DNA of 18,747 bases from Sphingomonadales bacterium (GCA_016704425.1 JADJAC010000001.1:1-18747), one strand, 5' to 3'; positions 1-9,735 are shown, counted from the stretch's first letter. Program-made: numbers and translations. The notes: generated by a model not told the origin, from the letters alone.

Positions 1-469
1 CCCGGCCCACCTCAGGGACAGAGCCCTGCAACTGGGCAGTCACAACCCCGATTGCATGGCCAGCGTCCCGCTGGGCTTCCGTCTCTCCGACGCAAAACGC
101 GTGCGACGAGGCCGCCCGCAATGGCTGCGCTTGCCTTCGCCTTCACTTCTGCATCTGTCTCGTGATTGTCGGTGCGACGCTCGCTCCAGCGCCCGACGAT
201 GACGAGAGGTTTGCCCCGGCTCCGGCCAGCATGGCGACAGACAGACAACCGTATGCGCCCCAGAGGCATTCCAGTGGCGATCCTGTGCCCCGATAGGCAA
301 AGAGGACTGCCAGGAAACGACCGCCAAAGGCTCAGCGTTGCTGGCGGGCGGATGGCAAGCATCCCACAGCATCGGATGCTGCGCCTGCGCATTGCATCGA
401 AGGCTCCGTCAGGCCAGCGAGCGACCCGTTCACTTTCCAATTCCCGGCGACCAGTTTGCGCAATGCCAT
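1..469 (-). CDS. tpiA: triosephosphate isomerase, partial (3' end outside window), frameshifted
   Basis: TIM-barrel glycolytic enzyme interconverting dihydroxyacetone phosphate and glyceraldehyde 3-phosphate in the cytoplasm. The start is the ATG at 469-467 on the minus strand, giving MALRKLVAGNWKVNGS, which holds the N-terminal substrate-binding NWKxNG motif. Later pieces are read in different frames: IGAQDRHWNASGAHT (family IGAQ/SGAFTGE region), SERRTDNHETDAEVKAKA (family GHSERR motif) and VGETEAQRDAG near the window edge. The gene runs off the left end at about residue 155 of roughly 250. At least four frameshifts occur in 469 bases, for example a missing C near 417 after GSLA. For a glycolytic gene I read these as sequence errors. 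The 92-bp gap to ppiD (470-561) must hold both divergent promoters, but I see no convincing -35/-10 pair there. Confidence 0.88.
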
Positions 470-561
470 TGCCCCTATGCCCTTTCCCAAAGCCTGCTTG
501 AAGCGGGAACCCGCGCCGCCCTGGCGAGCCGCAATCAGCTTCCAGAGCCGGAAGCCCGTTC

Positions 562-2496
562 ATGATTTCCTTTTTCGCCGCGCTTTCTCATCATGGGTCG
601 TCTCGTTCGCCTGCTTGCGCTGATCATGATTGCCTTCATCGTGACCGGTGTCGGCACGCCGTCCGCCTGGACAATCTGTCGGCGGGGGCTCCAATGTGGC
701 GAAGGTTGGGGGTAGACTTTAATCAGTTCAACGCCGATGCTGCAGCGCGGGTTCAGGCAACTCGACGGCGCCCGTCAGTAAATCCGAGCCTCGAGATCGG
801 CACTTTTTCACGTGCGCTCGGCGGAGTGGACGAGGTCGTCGATCAAATGGTAAATGAGCGCATTCGAACAGTTCGGCCTGAAAATGGCATGACGGTCAGC
901 AGTCGCCTCGTGGATGGCGAGATTGCGGCCATCCCGGCGTTTCGTGGGCCTTCGGTTTCGTTTGACCGGAACACCTTCCTCGGAGTTCTGGCGCAACGCA
1001 AATTGAATGAGCGCATCGTCAGGAAGATTTCGCCCGCGACAAGATGACGAACGCCTCGATCCTTCCGGCAGCGGGCGTTGCCAGCGTTCCTGTCGGGTTG
1101 GTTTCATCCAATAGCGGCGCTGCTGCTTGAGGCGCGCACCGGCCAGATTGGATTGGCCCCGACTGCAGCAATCGCTAGTGGTGCGCCAGCGTCCGACGCC
1201 GAATTGCAGAAATTCTACCAGCGTCAACTAACTCGCTACACCGTGCCGGAAACGCGGATCATTCGCTATGCGCTGTTTGACCGAAGCCGGTTCGAAGGCA
1301 AGGCTAGCGCCACAGAGGCAGAAATTGCGCAAGCCTCCAAGGCCACTTCGGCACAATATGCGGCCAAGGAACCCGGGTCCTTAGCCAGGTCGTCGCCAAC
1401 ACAGGCTGTGGCAGCACAGGATCGCTGCCAGGGCCCGCTCTGGCATTGCCCTCTCTGCGGCGGCAAAGGCGTCGGGAGCGGAAGCCACAACTCTGGCCGC
1501 GCAGGACCAGTCGGCTTATGCGGGATTGGCTGCGTCTCCCGCTATTGCCAAGGCGGCATTTGCAGCGGCCAAGGGCGCGATCCTCGATCCCCAGAAATCG
1601 CCGCTTGGCTGGCTTGTGGTCCAAGTCGACGCTATTAACCGGACTGGCGGCAAATCGCTCTCTGATGAGCGTGCGGCACTGTCAGCGCAAATCGTGAAGC
1701 AGAAGGTTGACGTTGCCCTTGCTGATTTGGTCACCAAGCTAGAAGATGCGGTTGCGGATGGATCGACCTTCGATGACGTCATCAAGGCCGAGGGACTGAG
1801 CGTTGAGACCACTCCGGCATTGACCGCTAGCGGAATTGCGCCAGATGTACCTGGCTTCAAGGCTGCGGCGGAACTTCAATCGATATTGCACGACGGCTTT
1901 CAGGCCGAAGTCAATGACGATGCGGCCGCTGACCATTACTCCGGGCCAAAGCTGGGCTTTACGATCTCGACCGGATCAATCCTGCAGCGCCCAGGCCGCT
2001 CACCAGCATTCGTCCGCAGGTCTTGGCCGATTTCCAGCAAGACCGTGCGTTGCGCGAAGCAAAGCGGCTCGCCGACGCCATCGCGCTGAAGGTCAATCAG
2101 GGAGCTCCGCTGGCGAGCGCAATTGCAAGCACGGGAGTATCCCTTCCTGCGCCGAGGCCGATCGGGGCCCGCAGGATCGACCTGGCACAATCCCAGCAGA
2201 AAGTCCGCCGGCACTCGCCCTGCTGTTCAGCATCCCCGCCCGTCATGCGCGGGTTCTTTGAGGCGGAAGACAAGAAGGGCTGGTATGTAATCTGGCTCGA
2301 CAAGATCGAGCCGGGCAATATCGCCGCGGAGCCAAATCTGATAAAGGTAACACAAGGCGAGCTTTCCCGCTCCTTGGGTGACGAATATGCCCAACAATTT
2401 GCCGCTGCGATCAAGGTCGATGTCGGGGTGAAGAAGAATGACTCGGCCATTGCCGCCCTCAAGCGCAGCTTGACGGGTGCCACGTCGAGCCAGTGA
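562..2496 (+). CDS. ppiD: PpiD-type periplasmic peptidyl-prolyl isomerase/chaperone, frameshifted
   Basis: Inner-membrane-anchored SurA/PpiD-type foldase assisting proteins that leave the Sec translocon. The ATG at 562 follows GGAAG at a 7-nt spacing. MISFF leads, after a frame change, into the anchor helix LLALIMIAFIVTGVG. The SurA_N-like segment follows (FNQFNADAAARVQ, LVDGEIAAIPAFRG, FDRNTFLGVLAQRKLNE), then the region preceding the parvulin domain (LQKFYQRQLTRYTVPETR), a PPIase-like part (GSTFDDVIKAEG) and a C-terminal part ending LKRSLTGATSSQ at the TGA 2494-2496. The span of about 645 codons suits the family. At least five frame changes occur (near 580, 690, 1040, 1375, 2010 and 2210), which I read as indel errors. 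The reading is pieced together from three frames, so the exact residues at the joints are uncertain. The stop abuts trpE sequence with no spacer. Confidence 0.85.
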
Positions 2497-3899
2497 CTCA
2501 AGCTGTTTGAAGCGGAGCGCGGCGATTTCCTGCTCGAATCTGTCGAGGGCGGATCGGTGCGCGGGCGTTACAGTCTATTGGGGCTGGCGCCGGATCTCGT
2601 CTTTCGGGCGCGCGGCAAAGTCGCGGAAATCAACTCCGCATGGCTGACAGATCGAGAGGCATTCCACCCGCTTGACGAGCCGACGCTGCCTGCACTGCGC
2701 CAGCTTGTGAATTCCTGGCGCATCGATGTTCCCCCAGGACTGCCCAGCGCACTGGCCTGCCTCGTCGGCTATTTCGCCTATGAAACGATCCGGGCTTGTC
2801 GAGGAACTGCCGCGGCCCGCGCCCAATCCCCTCGACCTGCCGGATATGCTCTTCGTGCGGCCGACGCTGGTTCTGGTGTTCGACCGCTTGTCAGACCAGC
2901 TGTTTCTCGTTGCACCCATATGGCCGGATGGCAGCAATGCAGGCCGACAGGTCGCGCAGGCCATAGACCGGATCGAATCGGCAGCTGCCCGCTTGGCCCG
3001 GCCATTGCCCGCACAATCCCGGCAGCCGGATCTGGAAGCGCTCGAGCCACCAAAGCCAGTCCTCGCGCCGGGAAAGTATGAGGAGATGGTGCTGACGGCG
3101 AAGGACTATATCGCTGCGGGAGACATCTTCCAGGTCGTGCTCGCCCAACGCTTCACCCAGCCCTTCCCTCTCCCCACCGTTCGACCTTTACCGCGCGCTG
3201 AGGCGGATCACCCTTCGCCCTTTTCTTTATCATCTCGACCTTCCAGGCTTTACCTGACCGGGTCGAGCCCAGAAATCCTTGTCCGGGCGCGAAACGGTGA
3301 AGTGACAATCCGCCCGATTGCGGGAACACGTCCACGCGGGAAGACGGCAGTCGAAGACGCCGAAAATCGCGCGTCATTGCTCGCCGACCCCAAGGAGCGC
3401 GCCGAGCATCTTATGCTTCTCGATTTGGGCCGCAACGATGTCGGTCGCGTCGCAGCAGCCGGAAGCGTGACAGTGACAGACAGCTATAATGTTGAGGTTC
3501 TACAGTCACGTCATGCACATCGTCTCGAACGTGGTCGGTCAATTGGCACCGGGGAAGGATGCACTCGATGCGTTGTTTGCCGGCTTCCCCGCCGGGACCG
3601 TCTCCGGCGCCCCTAAAGTCCGCGCATGCGAGATCATTGCCGAACTGGAGCCCGGAAACCCGCGGTGCCTATGCAGGCGGCGTCGGCTATTTCAGCCCGG
3701 ACGGCAATAGGGACAGCTGCATTGTCCTGCGGACCGCCGTTCTCAGGACGGCGTCATGCGTATGCAGGCAGGTGCCGGGATCGTGACGGACAGCAACCCT
3801 GACTATGAACAACGCGAATGCGAAGCCAAGGCAGGCGCCCTGATGGCAGCGGCAAAGGAAGCGTTGAAAGTCGCGAACGAGGCCGGGTTCGGGCAATAG
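2497..3899 (+). CDS. trpE: anthranilate synthase component I, 5' end missing, frameshifted
   Basis: Chorismate-binding subunit that makes anthranilate with TrpG, the first step of tryptophan synthesis. Recognisable sequence begins at once after the ppiD stop with LKLFEAERGDFLLESVEGG. LLES is the tryptophan-feedback site that normally lies about 35-45 residues in, so the start codon and roughly the first 35 codons are absent. The first plausible start inside is GTG 2557, which would also drop LLES. Catalytic-domain motifs follow in several frames: AKDYIAAGDIFQVVLAQRF, TGSSPEILVR, IRPIAGTRPRGK, MLLDLGRNDVGR, HIVSNVVGQL, FPAGTVSGAPKVRA, YAGGVGYFSPDGN and MQAGAGIVTDSNPDYE, ending at TAG 3897-3899. 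Frame changes lie near 2790, 3170-3260 (several), 3495, 3655 and 3740. The deletion may be biological or an assembly join. Confidence 0.87.
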
Positions 3900-3963
3900 A
3901 ACCTCGTCGCCCCTGTACGGCAAGGGCCTTTGTGAGAGCCTGACGTTCCTGCGCCAAACTGGC

Positions 3964-3979
3964 CTCTGCCTTCGCAGGG
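3964..3979. repeat. small hairpin in the trpE-hydrolase gap
   Basis: CTCTGC-CTTC-GCAGGG can form a 6-bp stem (one G-T pair) with a CTTC loop, followed by GATGACGA. From memory, intergenic repeats of the form CTTCGC(A/G)GG(A)ATGACG are common in sphingomonad genomes, so this may be a degenerate copy. No T-run follows, so a factor-independent terminator is less likely. Only one copy is seen here. Nothing else is recognised in 3900-4025. Confidence 0.3.
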
Positions 3980-4025
3980 ATGACGAGCGGTTTCCTTTCG
4001 CTCTGACAGCCGGTAGCATGTCCCT

Positions 4026-5086
4026 ATGCGCACGATCTTCACGCCCCTGATTGCGGCTTTCGCCCTTTCCACAACTCCTGCCCTTGCGGAGACCTGGCCA
4101 TCGCAGGATGGTGCGGCAGTCCTCAAGAATTTCGCCTTCGTTTCTGGCGAAACACTCCCTGAAGTCCGAATGCACTACACGCTCGGAACCCCGCATAAGG
4201 ACAAAAAGGGCCAGATCGACAATGCAATCATGGTCCTTCACGGCACCGGCGGCTCTGGCAAACAGTTCCTCCAGCCGCATTTCGCCGATGAACTGTATGG
4301 CCCCGGCCAGCCGCTTCGACATTGCGAAGTATTACATCATCCTGCCAGACAATATCGGACATGGCGGCTCGTCCAAGCCGAGCGACGGGATGCGCATGGC
4401 TTTTCCGAAATATGACTATGACGATATGGTCAAAGCCCAATACCGGTTGTTGACCGAAGGCCTGGGCGTCCGGAAGCTCACACTGTTGCTCGGCACGTCA
4501 ATGGGCTGCATGCACGCCTTTGTCTGGGGCGAGACATATCCGGGTTTTGCCGAACGGCTCGCGCCCTTTGCTTGCAATGCTTCCGAAATCGCGGGACGAA
4601 ACCGCATGTGGCGCAAGATGTCGATCGACGCGATCAAGGCCGACCCGGCCTGGAACGGCGGAAATTATATCGAACAGCCCGCCTCGGGCCTCAGAACCTA
4701 TACTGACTTGAGCATGATCGCGGGTGGCAACCCGATTGCCCTGCAAGCCCAATACCCGACCCGCGAGCTGGCCGAAGCGGCGTTGGAAACGGGTTTCGCA
4801 GCGCGTGGCAAAGGCGTGGATGCGAACAACGCAATCTACCAGCTGGATTCGTCGCGGAATTACAATCCCGAGCCCGGCCTCGAGAAAATTACAGTGCCGG
4901 TCCTCTGGATCAATTCCGCCGACGACTTCATCAACCCGCCGGGGTTGGGAATGGCCGAAATGGCAGTCAAGCGCATGCCGCGGGCGCGATTCATCCTGAT
5001 CCCTGAAAAACACAGAAACCAGGGCCATAGCACACACTTGGGCCAAGTTCTGGAAGGCCGATCTGGCAAGGCTGATGGCAGAGTAA
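4026..5086 (+). CDS. exported alpha/beta-hydrolase, homoserine-acetyltransferase-like fold, frameshifted
   Basis: Predicted periplasmic alpha/beta-hydrolase of about 350 residues. The ATG at 4026 opens a Sec signal peptide (hydrophobic core PLIAAFALSTTPALA, likely cut before ETWPSQDG). Strand and loop features match the family: MVLHGTGGSG near the oxyanion side, YYIILPDNIGHGGSSKP, and the nucleophile elbow LLGTSMGCMHA (Ser in GxSxG). ITVPVLWINSADDFINPPG carries the likely catalytic Asp, and the His lies near the C-terminus in the frame giving AHTWAKFWKADLARLMAE, ending at TAA 5084-5086. Layout and spacing recall MetX-like proteins, but export makes methionine synthesis unlikely and the substrate is unknown. 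Frame changes lie near 4310 and 5010. It sits between trpE and trpG on the same strand, so it could be co-transcribed, although the 126-bp gap before it leaves room for its own promoter. Confidence 0.8.
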
Positions 5087-5209
5087 ACCTGGTCGCCAAT
5101 TGGAGGCCAATCCATTGCGCCCATTGCATTGGCTGCTTGAAAGTGCGTTACTGGCGACATTCGGGACACAGGTGGGGCAAGCCCTCGAACCCCGAAATGG
5201 AGGGGCATC

Positions 5210-5709
5210 ATGTTACAAAGCGAAAAATGCTGAAATTTGCACTTGTGGCTTTCGGCGCGGTCTTTTGTCTCGTCTATCCCCTGGCGATCTTCTGGCCATC
5301 GGGCTGGGCATGGCATGAGGGATCGCCAGCCGATTCCCAATATTTCATGATGATTGTTGGCGTCTATGCAACGCTTGGCGTCTTCCTCATCCGTGCGGCC
5401 AGCAATCCATCTGCGCATCGGTCCCTGATCTGGTTTACGGTCTGGTCAAGCGCAGTGCATGCCGGCATCATGGCGTCGCAGTCTTTCAACAACGACATGC
5501 ATCGCGGCCATTTACTCGGCTACGTGCCCGCGCTGCTGCTCGTGACTATCGTGCTGGGCGTGCTGCTGCACGGCGACAAGGACCAGCCGCGCAATAAGGC
5601 GAAGCATCGATACAATCGCGGCGGCCTCTTTGGCACACCATTGCCTTCTTGGCCGCCCGCACAATTTGCTTCAACAGCCAACGATCAGTCGTTAGGGGCT
5701 GCCCCATGA
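5210..5709 (+). CDS. small multi-pass membrane protein (DUF6632-like)
   Basis: Function unknown. The ATG at 5210 follows a good Shine-Dalgarno GGAGGGG (5199-5205). Read literally it stops after seven codons (MLQSEKC), but restoring one A in the AAAAA run near 5223-5227 gives MLQSEKMLKFALVAFGAVF and joins the long frame. Four hydrophobic segments are visible: LKFALVAFGAVFCLVYPLAI, the FMMIVGVYATLGVFLI stretch, a weaker SLIWFTVWSSAVHAGIMA and YVPALLLVTIVLGVLL. Conserved-looking polar pieces are FWPSGWAWHEGS, RAASNPSAHRSLI and DMHRGHLLGY. This pattern resembles small DUF6632 proteins as I remember them. The last 35 or so residues look unstructured and may be out of frame. The apparent stop at 5707-5709 overlaps the trpG ATG. 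Confidence 0.65.
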
Positions 5710-6286
5710 TCCTCGTCATCGACAATTACGACAGTTTCACCTGGAACCTTGTCCATTACCTGATGGAATTGGGCGCAGAGGTGGAGGTCGTGCGGAACGA
5801 CGCCATTTCGGCAGGCCAGGCCATCACGTCCGGCGCAGAGGCGTTCCTCATCTCGCCCGGACCCTGCACCCAATGAGGCAGGCATGAGCCTTGATCTCGT
5901 GGCGGCCTGTGCAGATGCCGGGCGTCCCTTGCTCGGGGTGTGCCTTGGCCACCAGTCGATCGGCCAGCATTTCGGCGGGCACGTGGTGCGCGGCGGGTTG
6001 ATGCACGGAAAGACGTCGCAAGTGACACACGACGGGTCCGGGCTCTTCGCAGGCCTCCCTCACCTTTCACCGCGACACGCTACCACAGCCTTGTTGTCGA
6101 GGACATTCCGACCGACCTGATCGTCAATGCGCGCAGCAGGACGGGCATGTGATGGGCTTCCGTCACGCTACATTGCCGATCCATGGTGTCCAGTTCCATC
6201 CGGAAAGCATTGCCACTGAGCACGGCCACGCAATGCTCGCCAATTTCATGGCCCTGGCCGGGATGCGTGTGAAGGAACGGGCGTGA
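5706..6286 (+). CDS. trpG: anthranilate synthase component II (glutamine amidotransferase), frameshifted
   Basis: Class I glutamine amidotransferase supplying ammonia to TrpE. The ATG at 5706 gives MILVIDNYDSFTWNLVHYL, the family start. The oxyanion loop appears as ISPGPCT followed by a break at 5872: the CCCAATGAG there would read TPNEAG if two C residues were restored to the run. Downstream are LLGVCLGHQSIGQHFGG with the nucleophile Cys, the KTSQVTHDGSGLF region, RYHSLVVEDIPTD, and HGVQFHPESIATEHG with the catalytic His-Glu pair. It ends MRVKERA at TGA 6284-6286. Further frame changes lie near 6058 and 6145. The length of about 193 residues is normal for the family. Its stop overlaps the GTG start of trpD by GTGA, so translational coupling is likely. 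Confidence 0.92.
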
Positions 6287-7276
6287 CTGCCACGCTCCAG
6301 CTGCCCAACCCGCGAGAAGCGCTTGAAGAGGACGCTGCCCGGCTGGCCTTCTCCGCCATTTTGGACCTCCGCGTGTCGGATGAGGACATTGCAGGCTTCC
6401 TCACGAGGCTGAGCGAACGCGGCGAAACCAGCGTCGAGATTGCGGCTGCGGCCCGGGAATTGCGCGCACGCATGATACCGATCCATGCCCCACCCGGGAC
6501 AATCGATGTGTGCGGTACAGGCGGAGACGGCCACCACAGCCTCAATGTTTCAACCGCTGTCGCAATCATCGTCGCGGCCTGCGGGGTGCCGGTCGCAAAG
6601 CACGGCAACCGTGCGGCATCGAGCAAGGCCGGCGCAGCTGACACACTGGAGGCGCTCGGTCTGGATATGGAGCGCGTCGGCGAAACTGCCGAAGCCACGC
6701 TTCGACGAGCTTGGCATCTGTTTCCTGTTCGCGGCGAACCATCACCCCGCGATGAAGCGCATCCAGCCGATCCGCAAGGCGATCGGGAAGCGGACGATCT
6801 TCAACCTGATGGGACCGCTTGCCAATCCGGCACGGGTTTCACGGCAACTGATTGGCATTGCACGGCCGGATTATGTGCAGGTCTATGGCCGGGCGTTGGA
6901 AAGCCTCGGCGCGGAAGCGGCCATGATCGTTTCCGGTGACGAAGGACTGGATGAATTATCGGGTGCCGGGCCAAGCAGGATTTTCAGTATCGGTCATTTG
7001 CCGGTTGGCGAGACAGTGCAGCCGAGTGATGCAGGCCTCCCTACCGCACCGACCAGCGCCATTCGCGGGGGTGACGCGGCCTATAATGCCGCAGCGTTGC
7101 GGCGGCTTCTTCTTGGCGAGCACGGTCCTTACCGCGATGCCGTTCTGCTCAATGCTGCGGCAGCGCTTATCGTCGCCGGTCGAGCAGCAAACTGGCGGGA
7201 GGGCGTGGAAGAAGCATCCGAAGTCCTGGACAATGGCCTCGCCAACACTCTGCTCGATTGCTGGATTGCGTTCTAG
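6283..7276 (+). CDS. trpD: anthranilate phosphoribosyltransferase, one frameshift
   Basis: Transfers phosphoribose from PRPP to anthranilate, the second step of tryptophan synthesis. The GTG at 6283 overlaps the trpG stop and gives VTATLQLPNPREALEEDAAR. Visible motifs are the PRPP-binding IDVCGTGGDGHHSLNVST, VAKHGNRAASSKAGAADTLE, the NHHPAMKRIQPIRKAIGKRT stretch and IFNLMGPLANPA. The C-terminal part has VSGDEGLDELSGAGPS and ends LANTLLDCWIAF at TAG 7274-7276. A single frame change near 6700 (ETAEATL to DELGICFLF) separates the two halves. The total of about 331 residues is standard. TAG is followed at once by the trpC ATG. Confidence 0.94.
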
Positions 7277-8069
7277 ATGGCGAACAAGCTCGACGAAATC
7301 TGCGCAACCAAGCGCGTTGAAGTGGCGAACCGGAAGGCACTTCAGTCGATCGGGGATCTCGATCGGCTGTCAGCTTCGCAAACCGCGCCGCGCGGATTCC
7401 GGGCCGCGCTTGACGTCAAGGCGGCTGAGGGGTTTGGCCTGATCGCGGAAATCAAGAAGGCCAGCCCGTCAAAAGGCCTGATCCGCGCCGATTTCCGGCC
7501 GGCAGAACACGCAGCGGCCTATGAGGCGGGCGGTGCCGCTTGCCTCTCGGTGCTGACCGACGCGCCTTATTTTCAGGGCCATGAGGATTATCTTGTTGCT
7601 GCGCGTGCAGCCTGCTCGCTTCCCGTGCTGCGGAAGGACTTCATGGTCGATCCCTGGCAGGTCGCTGAAGGCCGCGCCATCGGTGCCGATGCCATCCTGA
7701 TCATTGTGGCGGCGCTGGACGACAGCGAAATGCAGGAGATCGAAGCGGCAGCAATCGAGCGCGGGATGGATGTGCTGGTGGAAACGCACGACGCTGCCGA
7801 ACTGGACCGCGCGCTGCGACTCCAATCCCGACTGATTGGCGTGAACAACCGGAATCTCAAGGATTTCACGGTTGATTTCGCCAGGACCTATGAACTGATT
7901 GACAGAGCCCCCCAAGGATTGCACATTCGTTGCAGAAAGCGGCCTCACTTCGCATGCCGACCTTGCCGCCATGGCGAGCCATGGCGTACGATGCTTTCTT
8001 GTTGGCGAAAGCCTGATGCGCGCAGACGATGTGGAGCAGGCCACGCGCGAACTGCTGGGGAACGCATGA
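7277..8069 (+). CDS. trpC: indole-3-glycerol phosphate synthase, one frameshift
   Basis: TIM-barrel enzyme closing the indole ring from carboxyphenylaminodeoxyribulose phosphate. The ATG at 7277 directly follows the trpD stop. Motifs in order: LIAEIKKASPSKG (catalytic Lys region), AACLSVLTDAPYFQG, LPVLRKDFMVDPWQV, GADAILIIVAAL, VLVETHDAAEL and IGVNNRNLKDF. A frame change at about 7915-7922 leads to FVAESGLTSHADLAAM and FLVGESLMRADDVEQATREL, ending LLGNA at TGA 8067-8069. The length of about 264 residues is typical of the monofunctional enzyme, with no fused TrpF domain. Read literally, the upstream frame runs straight into moaC, creating a false 419-codon trpC-moaC fusion. The ATGA overlap shows they are two genes. 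Confidence 0.94.
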
Positions 8070-8536
8070 CACGGCTCACACATCTTGATGAAAACGGCGC
8101 TGCGCGCATGGTCGATGTTTCGGGCAAGCCTGTCACGACGCGGGAAGCAGTCGCAACCGGGATCATCACAATGAGCGCCGAGGCGCTGGCTGCGATCCAC
8201 AAGGGGGGCATTGCCAAAGGCGACGTGCTTGCTGTCGCCCGGATTGCCAGGATCCAGGCTGCAAAGCGCACAAGTGACCTGATCCCGCTCTGCCATCCTT
8301 TGGGGCTTTCGAGTGTCGCAGTTGACTTCGAACGGCTTGGCAACGGCCTGCGTGCAACCGCCACTGCGCGCACATCCGGTCAGACCGGGGTCGAAATGGA
8401 AGCGATGACAGCCACTGCTGTTGCGCTACTGACCATTTATGACATGGCAAAGGCCATCGACAAGGCGATGGTTCTCGGCGAAATCCGCCTGCTCTCCAAG
8501 AGCGGTGGAAAGTCTGGCGAGTGGCGCGCGCCATGA
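8066..8536 (+). CDS. moaC: cyclic pyranopterin monophosphate synthase, intact
   Basis: Together with MoaA converts GTP to cyclic pyranopterin monophosphate, the first intermediate of molybdenum cofactor synthesis. The frame is uninterrupted from ATG 8066 (overlapping the trpC stop as ATGA) to TGA 8534-8536, giving 156 residues, the usual length. Family motifs: MVDVSGKPVTTREAVA near the N-terminus, KRTSDLIPLCHPL (active-site region), GQTGVEMEAMTATAVALLTI, YDMAKAIDKAM, and the C-terminal LLSKSGGKSGEW with the conserved active-site Lys. It is one of the few genes in the window without a frameshift. It overlaps moeA by ATGA, which supports a joint trp-mo transcription unit. Confidence 0.97.
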   Translation: MTRLTHLDENGAARMVDVSGKPVTTREAVATGIITMSAEALAAIHKGGIAKGDVLAVARIARIQAAKRTSDLIPLCHPLGLSSVAVDFERLGNGLRATATARTSGQTGVEMEAMTATAVALLTIYDMAKAIDKAMVLGEIRLLSKSGGKSGEWRAP

Positions 8537-9706
8537 TCTCGCTCGAAGCCGCTCAATCGCGATTGCTCGCGCTTGTAAGACCGCTTCCCGCCGAAACTGC
8601 ATCGCTCGCGGAAGCGAGCGGCCGCTGGGCGGCAGAGGATGTCGTTTCAAAGCGGACCCAACCAGCGCGGCCTCTGTCGGCGATGGACGGCTATGCGATG
8701 GCTGGCGGGAGTGTCGGTCCGTGGCGCGTTATCGGGGAATCGGCTGCAGGGCGGCCCTTTGGTGGCCGGATCGGAGACGGAGAAGCAGCGCGCATCTTTA
8801 CGGGCGCTGCTGTTCCACAAGGCGCGGATGCCGTCGTGATTCAGGAAAATGTCACCAGAGATGAAGACACAATCCGGGTAGCCCCTGCGGACGCGCCAAT
8901 CACTGGCAGACACATCCGCCAGCAAGGCTCAGACTTTCGCAAAGGCGATCTGCTGATCAAAAAGGGCGAAAGACTTATGCCCGCGCAGGTCGCACTTGCT
9001 GCGGGCGGTGGCCACGACAAACTCTCGGTCAGGCGTCAACCCAGGATCGCTTTGATCGCGACTGGTGATGAGCTGGTCGCACCAGGCGTAGACGCGGGCG
9101 ATGATTTTCTACCTGAATCCAACACGACCATGCTGGCAGGTCTTCTTCATGATTTAGACTGTGATATCAATCGAATAGGGATTATTCCCGACAAACTGAC
9201 TGAGATCGTTGCAGCAATCCGGTCAGTCGATGCCGACCTTCTGATTACGCTCGGTGGTGCATCTGTCGGGGATCATGATCTTGTCAGGCCAGCACTTGAG
9301 GCGTGCGGCGCCAAGCTCGATTTCTGGAAGGTGGCCATGCGTCCCGGCAAGCCGGTCATGGCCGGACAGCTTGGCGAGATGATCGTTCTGAGGCCTTCCC
9401 GGCAATCCTGTATCCGCCTTCGTTACAGCGCTGCTCTTTGCAAAGCCCGCTGCTGCGGCGCTTGCCGGAGCGGCCTCCCCCCTGGCGCGACAATTCACGG
9501 TCAGGGCAGCCGCCCACCTGCCAGCCAATGGCGAACGGATCGACCATGTACGTGCCCGAAACACGGTTGACGGCGTCGTGCCTGTCGGACCCAACGACAG
9601 CGCCTCTCTCGGCGGGCTTGCCGCGGCCGATTGCCTGATCGTGCGACCTCCGAATGCGCCGCCAGCGAACATCGGGGACACCGTCCCGATTTATGTTCTG
9701 GATTGA
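8533..9706 (+). CDS. moeA: molybdopterin molybdenumtransferase, one frameshift
   Basis: Inserts molybdate into adenylylated molybdopterin, the last general step of Moco synthesis. ATG 8533 (MISLEAAQSRLLALV) overlaps the moaC stop, and I prefer it to the in-frame ATG-less extension upstream. Motifs: PLSAMDGYAMAG, ARIFTGAAVPQGADAVVIQE, RQQGSDFRKGDLLIKKG, IALIATGDELVAPG, LPESNTTMLAGLL, LLITLGGASVGDHDLVRPAL and VAMRPGKPVMAGQLG. After a single frame change near 9391 come GLPGNPVSAFVTALLFAKPL and the C-terminal domain IV, ending NIGDTVPIYVLD at TGA 9704-9706. The total of about 391 residues is normal. It is the last gene before the lexA promoter. Confidence 0.94.
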
Positions 9707-9713
9707 AGCGAGC

Positions 9714-9728
9714 GAACCTTTAGAGAAC
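9714..9728 (+). promoter_or_regulatory. LexA (SOS) box 1 upstream of lexA
   Basis: GAAC-CTTTAGA-GAAC matches the alphaproteobacterial LexA operator GTTC-N7-GTTC read on the other strand. It lies just upstream of the predicted -35 of lexA and 8 bases after the moeA stop, so it is well placed for autoregulation. Confidence 0.82.
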
Positions 9729-9735
9729 ATTTCGC

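Noticed and set aside
562..3899. A PpiD-TrpE fusion made by TGA readthrough
   Set aside because: The two are in the same frame across TGA 2494-2496, but a periplasmic foldase fused to a cytosolic enzyme makes no sense and there is no recoding signal. A deletion or misassembly is simpler.
4498..5418. 306-codon minus-strand open frame
   Set aside because: It lies entirely opposite the alpha/beta-hydrolase and membrane-protein genes, which carry clear motifs; the translation shows no recognisable domain and is a high-GC shadow.
2497..8069. A trp leader peptide with attenuator
   Set aside because: No short Trp-rich ORF or competing hairpins were seen upstream of trpE or trpG; the trpE upstream region is missing altogether.
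7469..8296. 275-codon minus-strand open frame
   Set aside because: It is antisense to trpC and moaC, both certain from motifs and overlapping start/stop codons.
7277..8536. A TrpC-MoaC fusion protein of 419 codons
   Set aside because: The frame is joined only because an indel near 7915 moves trpC into the moaC frame. The other frame carries the proper TrpC C-terminus and a stop overlapping the moaC start.
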